Positions 16,423-24,415 of a stretch of 64,000 nt of DNA are shown piece by piece. The translations under genes were made by a program, and so were the position numbers. This stretch comes from Kitasatospora sp. MAA19 (GTDB taxonomy: Bacteria > Actinomycetota > Actinomycetes > Streptomycetales > Streptomycetaceae): contig NZ_JARXYZ010000013.1 of the NCBI RefSeq assembly GCF_029894125.1, positions 1-64,000 of the forward strand. Reading direction: 5' to 3'. Below the pieces are notes generated by a model. The model did not search any database, was not told the origin of the DNA, and saw nothing but the letters and a program-made list of their open reading frames with translations. Within the stretch, counting starts at the first letter, position 1, and every line of letters begins with the position of its first letter.

Positions 16423-17106
16423 ATGAGGGAGCACGGCGCACCGACCGCATCCGCGGGCATCGACGTCGGCACCACCGCCCGGCACCCAGCGCTGCGCGCG
16501 GCGGCCCGGCTGCGGCTCACCACGGTGTACGTACTGCTGCTGACCGCGACGGCCTGCTGGCTGGCCGGCCAGAGCCACGCCGCGCGGGCCCGTTTCGTCC
16601 GGCACAACAGCAGCAACGTCCATCACATGGAGGTCGGCAAGTGGTGGACGATGTTCACCAGCGGGCTGGTGGTCGACGGGGTGCCCGCCTGGGCGGGCAT
16701 CGCGGCGGTGGCCGTGGCGCTGGGCCTGGCCGAGTGGCGTTGGGGGCCGGCCCGGGCCGGCGCGGTCTTCGTCTTCGGGCACCTGGGAGCCACTCTGCTC
16801 ACCGAGGGCGCCATGTGGGTGATGCTCACCGTCCGGATCCCGGGGGCGCTGTCCCGGGCGCGTGACGTCGGGATCAGTTACGGGCTGGTCGCCACCGCCG
16901 GCTGCCTGCTGGCCCTGGGCCCGGCCCCGCTGCGCCGGTTCGGCCTGCCCGCGCTCGCGGCGGGGCTGGCCCTGGCCTGGGCGCTGGACCAGCAACTGGC
17001 CGACGCCGGGCACCTGGTGGCGCTCGGCCTCGGCGTGCTGGCCTCCCGGACGGCCTGGCTGCGCGCCCGTGCCCGCACCCCGGGCCCGCGCTCCGCCGTG
17101 CGCTGA
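16423..17106 (+). CDS. Rhomboid-like membrane protein (paralogue B)
   Basis: 227 residues, multi-pass. It shares with the protein at 13679 the motif S-S-N-V-H-H-M-E-V, then G-H-L-G-A-T-L-L-T-E-G, D-V-G-I-S-Y-G-L and A-G-H-L-V-A, in the same order and spacing. The candidate catalytic Ser (G-I-S-Y) and His (A-G-H-L) are kept. It follows the kinase gene by 72 nt on the same strand and probably shares its transcript. A 14-bp tandem repeat (CCGTGCGCTGACGG at 17096-17109 and 17110-17123) overlaps its stop codon. Protease activity is an inference from the dyad only. Confidence 0.78.
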   Translation: MREHGAPTASAGIDVGTTARHPALRAAARLRLTTVYVLLLTATACWLAGQSHAARARFVRHNSSNVHHMEVGKWWTMFTSGLVVDGVPAWAGIAAVAVALGLAEWRWGPARAGAVFVFGHLGATLLTEGAMWVMLTVRIPGALSRARDVGISYGLVATAGCLLALGPAPLRRFGLPALAAGLALAWALDQQLADAGHLVALGLGVLASRTAWLRARARTPGPRSAVR

Positions 17107-17221
17107 CGGCCGTGCGCTGACGGCCGCACGCCGGCCATCCTGCGCTGCCGGCCCGGCGCCCCTTATCCTCCGGTCTCCCCGGGGTCTTGCCATCCTTTCC
17201 ACGCCGAGTAATGCTGATTAC

Positions 17222-17752
17222 ATGATTACAACCTCGCCCGAAGAGCTCCGGGGGTGGTTCACCGGCCGCCTCCCCGCCGACCTGTTCACCGAAATCGTCG
17301 AGATCACCGCGGACCGCGAGGAGATCACCGTCGTCGGCCGCATTCCCGAACCGGCTCTCGACGGGACGGCCCCGGACGCCGAGCGCGAAGCGGCGTTCGA
17401 GGGCCGGATCGCCGAGTTCCGCGACCGGACCAGGGACGCCCGGATCGCCGTCGCCCGCGAGGCCGAGCGCCGATACGGCCGCAAGGTCTCCTGGGGCGCC
17501 GAGTGCGGCGACCTGCGGGGCATGTTCACCACGGTCTCCGCCCCCGTCATGACCCGGCTGCGCCAGCCCGAACGGCAGGTGCTCGACACCCTGGTGGAGG
17601 CGGGCGTCGCCCGTAGCCGCAGCGAGGCGCTCGCCTGGTGCGTCCGGCTGGTGCAGCGCCACTCCGACTCCTGGCTCACCGAACTGCGCGAGTCGCTGGA
17701 GAACGTCCGCCGCCTGCGCGCCCAGGGGCCGGACGCCGACAGCGCCTCCTGA
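17222..17752 (+). CDS. Conserved-type hypothetical protein with a RHH-like C-terminus
   Basis: 176 residues from the ATG at 17222; no strong ribosome site. The first 100 residues are acidic and charged (L-P-A-D-L-F-T-E-I-V-E-I-T-A-D-R-E-E, then a long R/E/A-rich helix). Residues about 115-145 read T-R-L-R-Q-P-E-R-Q-V-L-D-T-L-V-E-A-G-V-A, followed by S-R-S-E-A-L-A-W, which has the look of a ribbon-helix-helix (CopG-like) segment. No enzyme motif seen. A strong terminator follows at 17766. Function unknown. Confidence 0.7.
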   Translation: MITTSPEELRGWFTGRLPADLFTEIVEITADREEITVVGRIPEPALDGTAPDAEREAAFEGRIAEFRDRTRDARIAVAREAERRYGRKVSWGAECGDLRGMFTTVSAPVMTRLRQPERQVLDTLVEAGVARSRSEALAWCVRLVQRHSDSWLTELRESLENVRRLRAQGPDADSAS

Positions 17753-17765
17753 CGACCCCACTGCC

Positions 17766-17810
17766 CGGCCGGGCCCCACCCCAGCACACTCCCGGGGTGG
17801 GGCCCGGCCG
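17766..17810. terminator. Strong 17-bp hairpin terminator
   Basis: CGGCCGGGCCCCACCCC (17766-17782) and GGGGTGGGGCCCGGCCG (17794-17810) are perfectly complementary with an 11-nt loop. It lies 14 bp after the stop at 17752 and separates that gene from argG. Confidence 0.85.
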
Positions 17811-18110
17811 TCTCATGTTCCCCATACCGGGCCGGCCCCTTCCACGCCGGAGCCCGCGACGGCGTCCAGCTCCTCGACCCGACCGGCCGGGCCGCCCAAC
17901 ACCCTGACCACGCAAGCCACTTGACGGCTCCTACGGCCGATCGACCGCGGCGGGGGGCGGCGACGCCAGCCGCCGCCCCCACCGACACGATCGTATGCTC
18001 TTGCGGTACTCTGCAAATCTATGCCAGAGTGCGGGCATCGGATACGCCGAATCCCCTCACACGTCGCTAAGTCAGGAGCCCGCGCCGCCGCGCGGGTCAA
18101 GGGTGCATGC

Positions 18111-19535
18111 ATGTCGAAGGTCTTGAGCAAGCTGCCGGTCGGTGAACGGATCGGCATCGCATTCTCCGGTGGACTGGACACCTCCGTCGCCGTCGCGTGG
18201 ATGCGCGAGCACGGCGCGGTCCCGTACGCCTACACGGCCGACATCGGCCAGTACGACGAGCCGAACCTCGCCGACGTCCCGGCCCGCGGCCGCGCCTACG
18301 GTGCCGAGCAGGCCCGCCTGGTCGACTGCCGGGCGGCACTGGTCGAGGAGGGCCTGGCCGCCCTCGCCTGCGGCGCCTTCCACATCCGCTCCGCCGGGCA
18401 GACGTACTTCAACACCACCCCGCTCGGCCGCGCCGTGACCGGCACCCTGCTGGTCCGCGCGATGCATGAGGACGAGGTGTCCATCTGGGGCGACGGCTCC
18501 ACCTACAAGGGCAACGACATCGAGCGGTTCTACCGCTACGGCCTGCTCGCCAACCCCAGCCTGCGGATCTACAAGCCGTGGCTGGACCAGGCGTTCGTCG
18601 CCGAGCTCGGCGGCCGCAAGGAGATGTCCGCCTGGCTGTCCGAGCGCGACCTGCCGTACCGCGACTCCGCCGAGAAGGCCTACTCCACCGACGCCAACAT
18701 CTGGGGCGCCACCCACGAGGCCAAGCGGCTGGAGTACCTGGACACCTCGATGGAGATCGTCAGCCCGATCATGGGCGTGGCCTTCTGGGACCCGGCCGTC
18801 GAGATCCGGACCGAGGACGTGACGATCGAGTTCGAGTTCGGTCGTCCGGTCCGCATCAACGGCCGGGAGTTCGCCGACGCGGTCGAGCTGGTGCACGAGG
18901 CCAACCGGATCGGCGGGCGCCACGGCCTGGGCATGTCGGACCAGATCGAGAACCGCATCATCGAGGCCAAGAGCCGCGGCATCTACGAGGCGCCCGGCAT
19001 GGCGCTGCTGCACACCGCCTACGAGCGGCTGATCAACGCGATCCACAACGAGGACACCGTCGCGACCTACCACACCCAGGGCCGCCGGCTCGGCCGGCTG
19101 CTCTACGAGGGCCGCTGGTTCGACCCACAGGCGCTGATGCTCCGCGACAGCCTGCAGCGCTGGGTCGGCCAGCCGGTCACTGGCAGCGTCACGCTGCGGC
19201 TGCGGCGCGGCCAGGACTACTCGGTGCTGGACACCCAGGGCCCGAACCTCAGCTACCACCCCGAGAAGCTGTCCATGGAGCGCAGCGTCGACGCCGCGTT
19301 CGTGCCGAACGACCGCATCGGCCAGCTGACCATGCGCAACCTCGACATCGCCGACTCCCGCAGCAAGCTGGAGCACTACGCGGTGCACGGCCAGCTGGCG
19401 CCGTGGAGCGGCCTGATCGGCGAGCTGGCCCCGGGCGGGGCGGCGCCGATCGCGGCTGCCAGCCTCAGCGCCGAGGCGGTCGCGGCGGAGTCCACCGCGC
19501 TCGACAACGCGGCGATCGAGTCGGGCAACGACTGA
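18111..19535 (+). CDS. argG: Argininosuccinate synthase (E. coli-type)
   Basis: 474 residues from the ATG at 18111 (AAGGG just upstream); an in-frame ATG at 18021 is not needed for the family start M-S-K-V-L-S-K-L-P-V-G-E-R-I-G. The enzyme joins citrulline and aspartate with ATP in arginine synthesis. The PP-loop A-F-S-G-G-L-D-T-S is intact near residue 18, and long stretches match the E. coli enzyme closely as I recall it (Y-F-N-T-T-P-L-G-R-A-V-T-G-T, W-G-D-G-S-T-Y-K-G-N-D-I-E-R-F-Y-R-Y-G-L, G-M-S-D-Q-I-E-N-R-I-I-E-A-K-S-R-G). The usual streptomycete ArgG is the shorter (about 400-residue) type, so this may be a second or replacing copy. No other arg genes are adjacent. Confidence 0.95.
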   Translation: MSKVLSKLPVGERIGIAFSGGLDTSVAVAWMREHGAVPYAYTADIGQYDEPNLADVPARGRAYGAEQARLVDCRAALVEEGLAALACGAFHIRSAGQTYFNTTPLGRAVTGTLLVRAMHEDEVSIWGDGSTYKGNDIERFYRYGLLANPSLRIYKPWLDQAFVAELGGRKEMSAWLSERDLPYRDSAEKAYSTDANIWGATHEAKRLEYLDTSMEIVSPIMGVAFWDPAVEIRTEDVTIEFEFGRPVRINGREFADAVELVHEANRIGGRHGLGMSDQIENRIIEAKSRGIYEAPGMALLHTAYERLINAIHNEDTVATYHTQGRRLGRLLYEGRWFDPQALMLRDSLQRWVGQPVTGSVTLRLRRGQDYSVLDTQGPNLSYHPEKLSMERSVDAAFVPNDRIGQLTMRNLDIADSRSKLEHYAVHGQLAPWSGLIGELAPGGAAPIAAASLSAEAVAAESTALDNAAIESGND

Positions 19536-19554
19536 TCCGATGCCGTGACCACGT

Positions 19555-19593
19555 CGGAGGGCCGCCGCACCGGTGTGGTGCGGCGGCCCTCCG
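19555..19593. terminator. 17-bp hairpin terminator after argG
   Basis: CGGAGGGCCGCCGCACC (19555-19571) pairs with GGTGCGGCGGCCCTCCG (19577-19593) around a 5-nt loop, 19 bp after the argG stop codon. Confidence 0.88.
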
Positions 19594-19784
19594 GCGTTCC
19601 CGGGTTGCAGGAGTCGTTCCCAGGTCGCAGGAGTGCGGCCGCCTCACCCGCATGGCGGCGTCGACCGCGCGGGGCGGGCCCGGCCGTCGCTGAATGGGGA
19701 GGGCGTGCGTTCAGCGGAGCGCGCCACGCCGGGCGGCACCTTCTCCGGACACGCGGGGGCCGCCGCGAGGAGGCGGGAGCGGGG

Positions 19785-20459
19785 ATGGGCGAGGCGGTCG
19801 GTCCGATGCTGGCGTCGGCGGTGGGTATCGCGATCAGCCCGCTCACGCTGGTCGCCGTGATCCTGATCCTGGCCACACCGCGTGGCCGGGCCAACGGGCT
19901 CGCCTTCGCCTGCGGCTGGGTCGTCGGCCTGGCGGCGATGGTGGCGGTCGTGGTGGCGGCGGGCAGCGGGCCGGGTGCGGGCGACGCCACGCCGAGCTGG
20001 TCGTCCTGGCTGAAGCTCGCGCTCGGTGTCCTGCTGGTGCTGATGGCCGGGAGGCAGTGGCGCGACCGGCCGCGCGAGGGGCACATCACCGCGCCTCCGC
20101 CGTGGATGCGGACGGTGGACCGCCTCACCCCGGGCAGGTCCGCCGCTCTGGCGGTGGTGCTGGCCGTGGCCGACCCGAAGAACCTGGTACTGGCCGTCGG
20201 CGGCGCGGCCTCCATCGCCGCCAGTACGGGCGGTGACGGGGGCAAGGCGGTGGCCGCCGCGCTGATGGTGCTGGTCGGCTCGCTGTGCACGCTGGTGCCG
20301 CTCGGGGTCCGCCTGCTCGGCGGGGGCCGTTCGGCGCGGGCCCTCGGGGAGTGGAAGGCCTGGATGGCCACGCACAATGCGGCGATCACGACCACGGTGC
20401 TGGCCGTACTCGGGGCCGAGTACGTCGGCGACGCCATCACCGGGCTCACCCGAGCCTGA
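19785..20459 (+). CDS. GAP family (Sap-like) membrane protein
   Basis: 224 residues from the ATG at 19785, preceded by AGGAGG. Six hydrophobic segments, beginning G-P-M-L-A-S-A-V-G-I-A-I-S-P-L-T-L-V-A-V-I-L-I-L with the P-R-G-R-A-N-G-L-A-F motif after the first helix, a central A-V-A-D-P-K-N-L-V-L-A segment and a final helix ending A-E-Y-V-G-D-A-I. This matches the GAP/Sap family of small transporters implicated in glycopeptidolipid or amino-acid export in mycobacteria. Substrate unknown. It converges on the sigma-partner gene over a spacer of degenerate CCTGAGCCCGA repeats. Confidence 0.8.
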   Translation: MGEAVGPMLASAVGIAISPLTLVAVILILATPRGRANGLAFACGWVVGLAAMVAVVVAAGSGPGAGDATPSWSSWLKLALGVLLVLMAGRQWRDRPREGHITAPPPWMRTVDRLTPGRSAALAVVLAVADPKNLVLAVGGAASIAASTGGDGGKAVAAALMVLVGSLCTLVPLGVRLLGGGRSARALGEWKAWMATHNAAITTTVLAVLGAEYVGDAITGLTRA

Positions 20460-20516
20460 GCCCGACCGTGAGCCCGAACCCGACCCTGAGTCTGGGCCTG
20501 AACCTGAGCCCGAGCA
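20453..20516. repeat. Degenerate CCTGAGCCCGA repeats at a convergent junction
   Basis: The 3' end of the GAP gene and the following spacer consist of imperfect repeats of cctgagcccga/cctgaacctga type, about five copies over 64 bp. No clear hairpin. Confidence 0.55.
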
Positions 20517-20555
20517 GTTCCACCGACGGACGGCCACCGCTCCCGACCGCCCCGC

Positions 20556-21242
20556 TCACCGGATGCGCACCACCCCTCTCCCCCGCACCGACCGCACGCC
20601 CAGCCGCCCGCCGTCCGCCCCCGGCCGGACCGCCAGCACGTCCCTGAGCGTCAGCAGGATCTCGCCGTCGTAGCACTCCAGCTCCCGCGCCAGCTGCGCG
20701 GCGCCGCCCGGCCCGGTGTCCGGGGCCAGCGCGGGCAGGTGGCCGGGGGCACTGAGGTCCTGGGCCTGGGCGGCCCAGCGCGCCGCGTCCCGGGCCTCGC
20801 CCTCGGAGGCGTAGTGGACGGCCAGGCAGTGCACGGCCAGTTGGTCGCCGTACTGGGCCGCGATCCGCCACCAGAAGACGCCGTCGGCGGTCCGGCCCAT
20901 GCCGTAGAGCAGGCAGCCGAGGGTCCGGAAGGCCGTCTTCTCGGCGAGTTCGAGGTCCAGGGCCAGTTCGCCTGGTTCCACCGCACCCGCCACGGTGACG
21001 CACAAGTGCCGCAGGTCGCGCCGGAGTTCGGCCCGGCCGCCGACCCACGGGGACTCGCCGAAGGCGTGCGGCGGACGGGCGGTGGCAGGCGGGCGGGCCG
21101 GCCGTTCGCGGGTGAGCGGAGCCGGCCGACGGGCCGCGGCGAGCCGCTCGGCCAGCCGACGGGTGAAGGCCGCCGGGTCGTGGTCGCGGAACTCGCGCTC
21201 CAGCAGGGCGGCGTCCGCCCGCAGCAGTTCGGTGACCTTCAC
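20556..21242 (-). CDS. Sigma-factor partner protein (copy 1), FWWR-motif helical protein
   Basis: 228 residues from a GTG at 21242 whose last two bases overlap the stop of the sigma gene (GTGA), so the two are translationally coupled. After a Pro/Arg-rich linker (residues 35-65) comes a helical region with L-L-Y-G-M-G-R-T-A-D-G-V-F-W-W-R-I-A-A at 111-129, followed by A-V-H-C-L-A-V-H-Y. The same pattern is in the protein at 59700 (L-L-Y-A-T-G-R, F-W-W-R-F-A-A, T-A-A-Y-C-L-H-L-H). The repeats resemble TPR/Sel1 helix pairs. No membrane helix or zinc anti-sigma H-x3-C-x2-C motif is seen. By position it could control the sigma factor, but this is inference. Confidence 0.75.
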   Translation of the reverse strand: MKVTELLRADAALLEREFRDHDPAAFTRRLAERLAAARRPAPLTRERPARPPATARPPHAFGESPWVGGRAELRRDLRHLCVTVAGAVEPGELALDLELAEKTAFRTLGCLLYGMGRTADGVFWWRIAAQYGDQLAVHCLAVHYASEGEARDAARWAAQAQDLSAPGHLPALAPDTGPGGAAQLARELECYDGEILLTLRDVLAVRPGADGGRLGVRSVRGRGVVRIR

Positions 21243-21811
21243 GGCGTCTGCCCGTCATCCGGCTGTTCCAGCAGGTACTCCAGGTGGCGCCGCCCGAGGC
21301 TGTAGTAGGTGCGGGCGGTGGTGTGCGCGATGCCGAGGGTGCGGCCGATGTCCGGGTAGGACAGGCCCGCCTGGCGCAGCCGGACGACGTCGGCCTGGAC
21401 CGGTGCGGCGCGCGCGAGCTCCTCCATGGCCCAGTCCAGGGCGTCGAGTTCGGCGAGCTGGTCCAGTTCGTCCTGGCTGGTGTCAGGGCGGCGCTGCGCG
21501 AGGACGCGCTGCCGTTTGCGTTCGGCGCGGCGGCGCTCGCGCAGGAGGTCCACCACCGCGTCCTTGACGATCTTGAACGCGAAGGCCTGCGGGTCGGCGC
21601 TGGCCAGGGCGCGGCGCCAGTTCTTGTAGAGCGTGGCACCCGCGTTCTGGACGGCGTCCTGCGCGTCCTCGCGGTGTCGCAGACGCTGCTGGGCGTACCG
21701 GAGGTAGCCGGGGTTCTCGCGAGTGAAGAAGGCCTCGAAGTCGGCCGGCAGGTCGCCGAGCGGGTCCGCCCGCAGGCCCCGCTCCTCGCCCGGCCCGGGG
21801 GTGTTCAGCAC
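21239..21811 (-). CDS. ECF-type RNA polymerase sigma factor (copy 1)
   Basis: 190 residues from a GTG at 21811, five bases after GGGGGG. Region 2 is seen at about residues 27-95 (F-F-T-R-E-N-P-G-Y-L-R-Y-A-Q-Q, H-R-E-D-A-Q-D-A-V-Q, A-F-A-F-K-I-V-K-D-A-V-V-D-L-L-R). A basic linker follows, then region 4 with D-W-A-M-E-E-L, V-V-R-L-R-Q-A-G-L-S-Y-P-D-I-G-R-T-L-G-I-A and T-T-A-R-T-Y-Y-S-L-G-R-R. It directs RNA polymerase to an unknown promoter set. The downstream partner gene overlaps by 4 bp. An identical architecture occurs at 59071-60473. Confidence 0.87.
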   Translation of the reverse strand: MLNTPGPGEERGLRADPLGDLPADFEAFFTRENPGYLRYAQQRLRHREDAQDAVQNAGATLYKNWRRALASADPQAFAFKIVKDAVVDLLRERRRAERKRQRVLAQRRPDTSQDELDQLAELDALDWAMEELARAAPVQADVVRLRQAGLSYPDIGRTLGIAHTTARTYYSLGRRHLEYLLEQPDDGQTP

Positions 21812-22107
21812 ACGCGCCCCCCTTTCGTGGGTCAGCTGGCCGGCCCACCGGGTGGCACGCCGACGGCCCCTGGGGGCTCGTGGTGTAACCGTCCGGGCGG
21901 CGCGGGTTGTTGACCGGATCGGGCGGACAATTGGCGACCGCTTCCGTTCAGTTTCGAACAGCGGCGCTGACCTGCCGGTTCGACCACGGCGGGCGTCCGG
22001 AATCCAGCCGCACGTGACCCACATCACAGGTCGCGGACCGCCGACTTGACAAGGCCGGCGCCACCACGGGGCCGCCGGAAAGCCGCTACGGCACCGCCGT
22101 GGCACCA

Positions 22108-22581
22108 CTACGGCGCCGGTTCCACCACCGCCGAGTCCAGCGCGACGGTCACCCGCTCCAGCAGCGTGCGCAGCGCGGCCAGGTCCTCCACCGGCAGCCC
22201 GGTCGCGGTGAGCAGCCGGCGCGGCACCTGCCCTGCCCGCTCGCGCAGCGCCGAGCCTTCGGCGGTGAGGCTGACGGTGACCGACCGCTCGTCCTCCGGG
22301 CTGCGCTCCCGTCGCACCAGCCCGGCCGCCTCCAGCCGCTTGAGCAGCGGGGAGAGCGTGCCGGAGTCCAGTCGCAGGCGCTCGCCGATCCGCTTGACGG
22401 GCAGGTCGCCGTCCTCCCAGAGCACGAGCAGGACGAGGTACTGGGGATAGGTGAGTCCGAGGTCGCGGAGCAGCACCCGGTAGACGCCACCGAAGGCGCG
22501 GGAGGCCGCGTTCAGCGAGAAGCAGATCTGCTGGTCGAGGCGGAGCAGTTCCTCGTCCGCCATGCCGGGAAGCGTGGTCAT
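22108..22581 (-). CDS. ohrR: Organic-hydroperoxide-sensing repressor OhrR (MarR family)
   Basis: 157 residues from the ATG at 22581. The OhrR signature L-D-Q-Q-I-C-F-S-L-N-A-A-S-R-A-F places the single sensing cysteine near residue 20, oxidised by organic peroxides to release DNA. The MarR winged helix follows: Y-L-V-L-L-V-L-W, L-R-L-D-S-G-T-L-S-P-L-L-K-R-L-E-A-A-G-L-V-R-R, then the wing D-E-R-S-V-T-V-S-L-T. It is divergent from ohr and a CGCAATT/AATTGCG operator lies between them, the standard self-controlled ohrR-ohr pair. Confidence 0.93.
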   Translation of the reverse strand: MTTLPGMADEELLRLDQQICFSLNAASRAFGGVYRVLLRDLGLTYPQYLVLLVLWEDGDLPVKRIGERLRLDSGTLSPLLKRLEAAGLVRRERSPEDERSVTVSLTAEGSALRERAGQVPRRLLTATGLPVEDLAALRTLLERVTVALDSAVVEPAP

Positions 22582-22621
22582 GGCCCCATGGTACCGATCG
22601 CGTTCACGCCACTTAGTTGTG

Positions 22622-22636
22622 CGCAATTGAATTGCG
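22622..22636. promoter_or_regulatory. OhrR operator
   Basis: CGCAATT-G-AATTGCG is a perfect 7-1-7 dyad at 22622-22636 in the ohrR-ohr spacer, an AT-rich island in GC-rich DNA. Its place and shape match known OhrR boxes. Confidence 0.8.
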
Positions 22637-22698
22637 TGCTCTACTTGTCTCCAGAGGGCGGCCCGGGCGGCCGCCGCAGGACACGAAGGGAACGGATC

Positions 22699-23109
22699 AT
22701 GGACGCGCTCTACACCGCAGCCGCCACCGCCAACGGCCGGGAGGGCCGTACCGTCAGCTCCGACGGGCAGCTGGACCTCGCGCTCGCGATGCCGCCCGCG
22801 CTCGGCGGCAACGGCCAGGGCACCAACCCCGAGCAGCTGTTCGCGGCCGGCTACGCGGCCTGCTTCGCCAGCGCCCTCGGCCTGGTCGGCCGCCAGGCCC
22901 GGGTCGACACCGGCGAGATCTCGGTCACCGCCGAGGTGTCCATCGGCAAGGACGGCGCCGGCTTCGGCCTCGCCGTCGTGCTGCGCGTCGAGCTGCCCGA
23001 GGCGCTCGCGGGCGAGACCGGCGAGCAGCTGGTCAAGCAGGCCCACGAGGTCTGCCCGTACTCCCGCGCCACCCGCGGCAACATCCCGGTCGAGCTGGTC
23101 GTCGAATAA
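22699..23109 (+). CDS. ohr: Organic hydroperoxide resistance protein Ohr
   Basis: 136 residues, GAAGGGAA before the ATG. The two redox cysteines are in the expected places: A-A-C-F-A-S-A near residue 55 and E-V-C-P-Y-S-R-A-T near 119, with the N-P-E-Q-L-F-A-A-G-Y-A-A segment before the first. Ohr is a lipoylated-thiol-dependent peroxidase that reduces organic and fatty-acid hydroperoxides in the cytoplasm. Usual length is about 140. Repressed by the divergent OhrR; followed by a 15-bp hairpin terminator. Confidence 0.95.
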   Translation: MDALYTAAATANGREGRTVSSDGQLDLALAMPPALGGNGQGTNPEQLFAAGYAACFASALGLVGRQARVDTGEISVTAEVSIGKDGAGFGLAVVLRVELPEALAGETGEQLVKQAHEVCPYSRATRGNIPVELVVE

Positions 23110-23193
23110 GCCGGACAAGCCGAACACGTCGAACGGATCGAGCAGCTCGTGGGCCGGACAGGCCCTCGGGGCCCCTTGACCGTGCCGACGCAG

Positions 23194-23227
23194 CGGCTCG
23201 TCGACCGGGGCGCCGGTCGACGAGCCG
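23194..23227. terminator. 15-bp hairpin terminator after ohr
   Basis: CGGCTCGTCGACCGG (23194-23208) and CCGGTCGACGAGCCG (23213-23227) pair perfectly around a 4-nt loop, between the convergent ohr and aldo-keto reductase genes; it may serve both. Confidence 0.85.
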
Positions 23228-23262
23228 TCGGCCGACCTGCGCGACCAATGGCGGGGGCGGGG

Positions 23263-24243
23263 TCAGAAGAACGTGGGCCGGCGCACGACGTAGGGCTCTT
23301 CGAGGGAGTCGATCTCCTCAGTGGTGAGCTTGAGGTCGAGCGCGGCGACGGCGTCCGCGAGGTGGTGCGGCTTGGTCGCGCCCACGATCGGGGCGGAGAC
23401 CACCGGGTTCTTCAACACCCAGGCCATGGCAACCTGCGCCATCGACACGCCGCGGGCCAGGGCGATGCGCTGGACGGCCTCGACGATGGCCCGGTCGCTG
23501 TCGAGGAAGATCGGCCGGTCCTGCTGGTCGACTGTCCGGTTGATCTCCGCGCGCCGCGTGGAGCGTTCGCCCCAGGGCCGGGTGACCAGTCCCCCGCCCA
23601 GAGGGCTCCACGGGATGCTTCCCACACCCTGGTGGGCGAGCAGGCCGAACATCTCGCGTTCCTCCTCGCGGTGGATCAGGCTGTACTGGTCCTGCATGGA
23701 GACGAACCGGGTCCACCCGTGGGCCTGCGCGGCATGCTGCATCGTGGCGAACTGCCAGGCCCACATCGACGAAGCACCGATGTAGCGGGCCTTGCCCGCC
23801 TTGACCACATCGTGCAGCGCCTCCATCGTCTCCTCGACCGGCGTCTGCGGGTCGAAGCGGTGGATCTGGTAGAGGTCGACGAAGTCGGTGTCCAGGCGCC
23901 GCAGCGAGGCGTCGATCTGCTCCATGACGGCCTTGCGGGACAGACCCGCCCCGCCCGGGCCCTGGTGCATCGGCGCCCACAGCTTGGTGGCCAGCACGAT
24001 GTCCTCGCGCTGGGTGTACTTGCGCAGCGCCCGCCCGACGACCTCCTCCGAGGTGCCCAGGCCGTAGATGTTCGCGGTGTCCCAGAACGTGATGCCGAGC
24101 TCGACGGCCTGCCGGAAGACAGGCTCGGCCGCGTGGTCGTCGAGCGCCCAGGTCGTCCTCTTGGCGGGGTCGCCGAAGCTCATGCAGCCCAAGGCGATCC
24201 GGCTGATCGTGAGCCCTGACGTTCCCAACCGCGTGTACTCCAT
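23263..24243 (-). CDS. Aldo/keto reductase
   Basis: 326 residues, ATG at 24243 after GAGGAG. The (beta/alpha)8 reductase family is shown by the start L-G-T-S-G-L-T-I-S-R-I-A-L-G-C-M-S-F-G and the tetrad: Asp and Tyr in F-W-D-T-A-N-I-Y-G, Lys in L-A-T-K-L-W, His in L-Y-Q-I-H-R-F-D. The C-terminal NADPH site A-P-I-V-G-A-T-K-P-H-H-L is intact. It reduces carbonyl compounds with NADPH; substrate unknown. It is divergent from an XRE/MmyB-type regulator at 24416, which probably controls it. Confidence 0.93.
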   Translation of the reverse strand: MEYTRLGTSGLTISRIALGCMSFGDPAKRTTWALDDHAAEPVFRQAVELGITFWDTANIYGLGTSEEVVGRALRKYTQREDIVLATKLWAPMHQGPGGAGLSRKAVMEQIDASLRRLDTDFVDLYQIHRFDPQTPVEETMEALHDVVKAGKARYIGASSMWAWQFATMQHAAQAHGWTRFVSMQDQYSLIHREEEREMFGLLAHQGVGSIPWSPLGGGLVTRPWGERSTRRAEINRTVDQQDRPIFLDSDRAIVEAVQRIALARGVSMAQVAMAWVLKNPVVSAPIVGATKPHHLADAVAALDLKLTTEEIDSLEEPYVVRRPTFF

Positions 24244-24415
24244 GGCTTGCTCCTCTTCGGTGATGCGGACTCGGGCACGTGCTCCGAAAGGCGGCCGGCT
24301 TCCCGCCCCACCGTGGCACGAACTGCCGCTTGTCGCCTCCCACCAGGGGGTTCCTGCTGTTACAGGTACTGCCAGGGCCTCTCACGCACGCAGAACCGGA
24401 CCTATCGTGGTCGGC

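Noticed and set aside
14554..17202. Very long minus-strand open frame (over 880 codons) across the kinase region
   Set aside because: Antisense shadow of the kinase and rhomboid genes: Arg/Gly/Gln/His-rich, no family features, while the plus strand shows complete kinase motifs.
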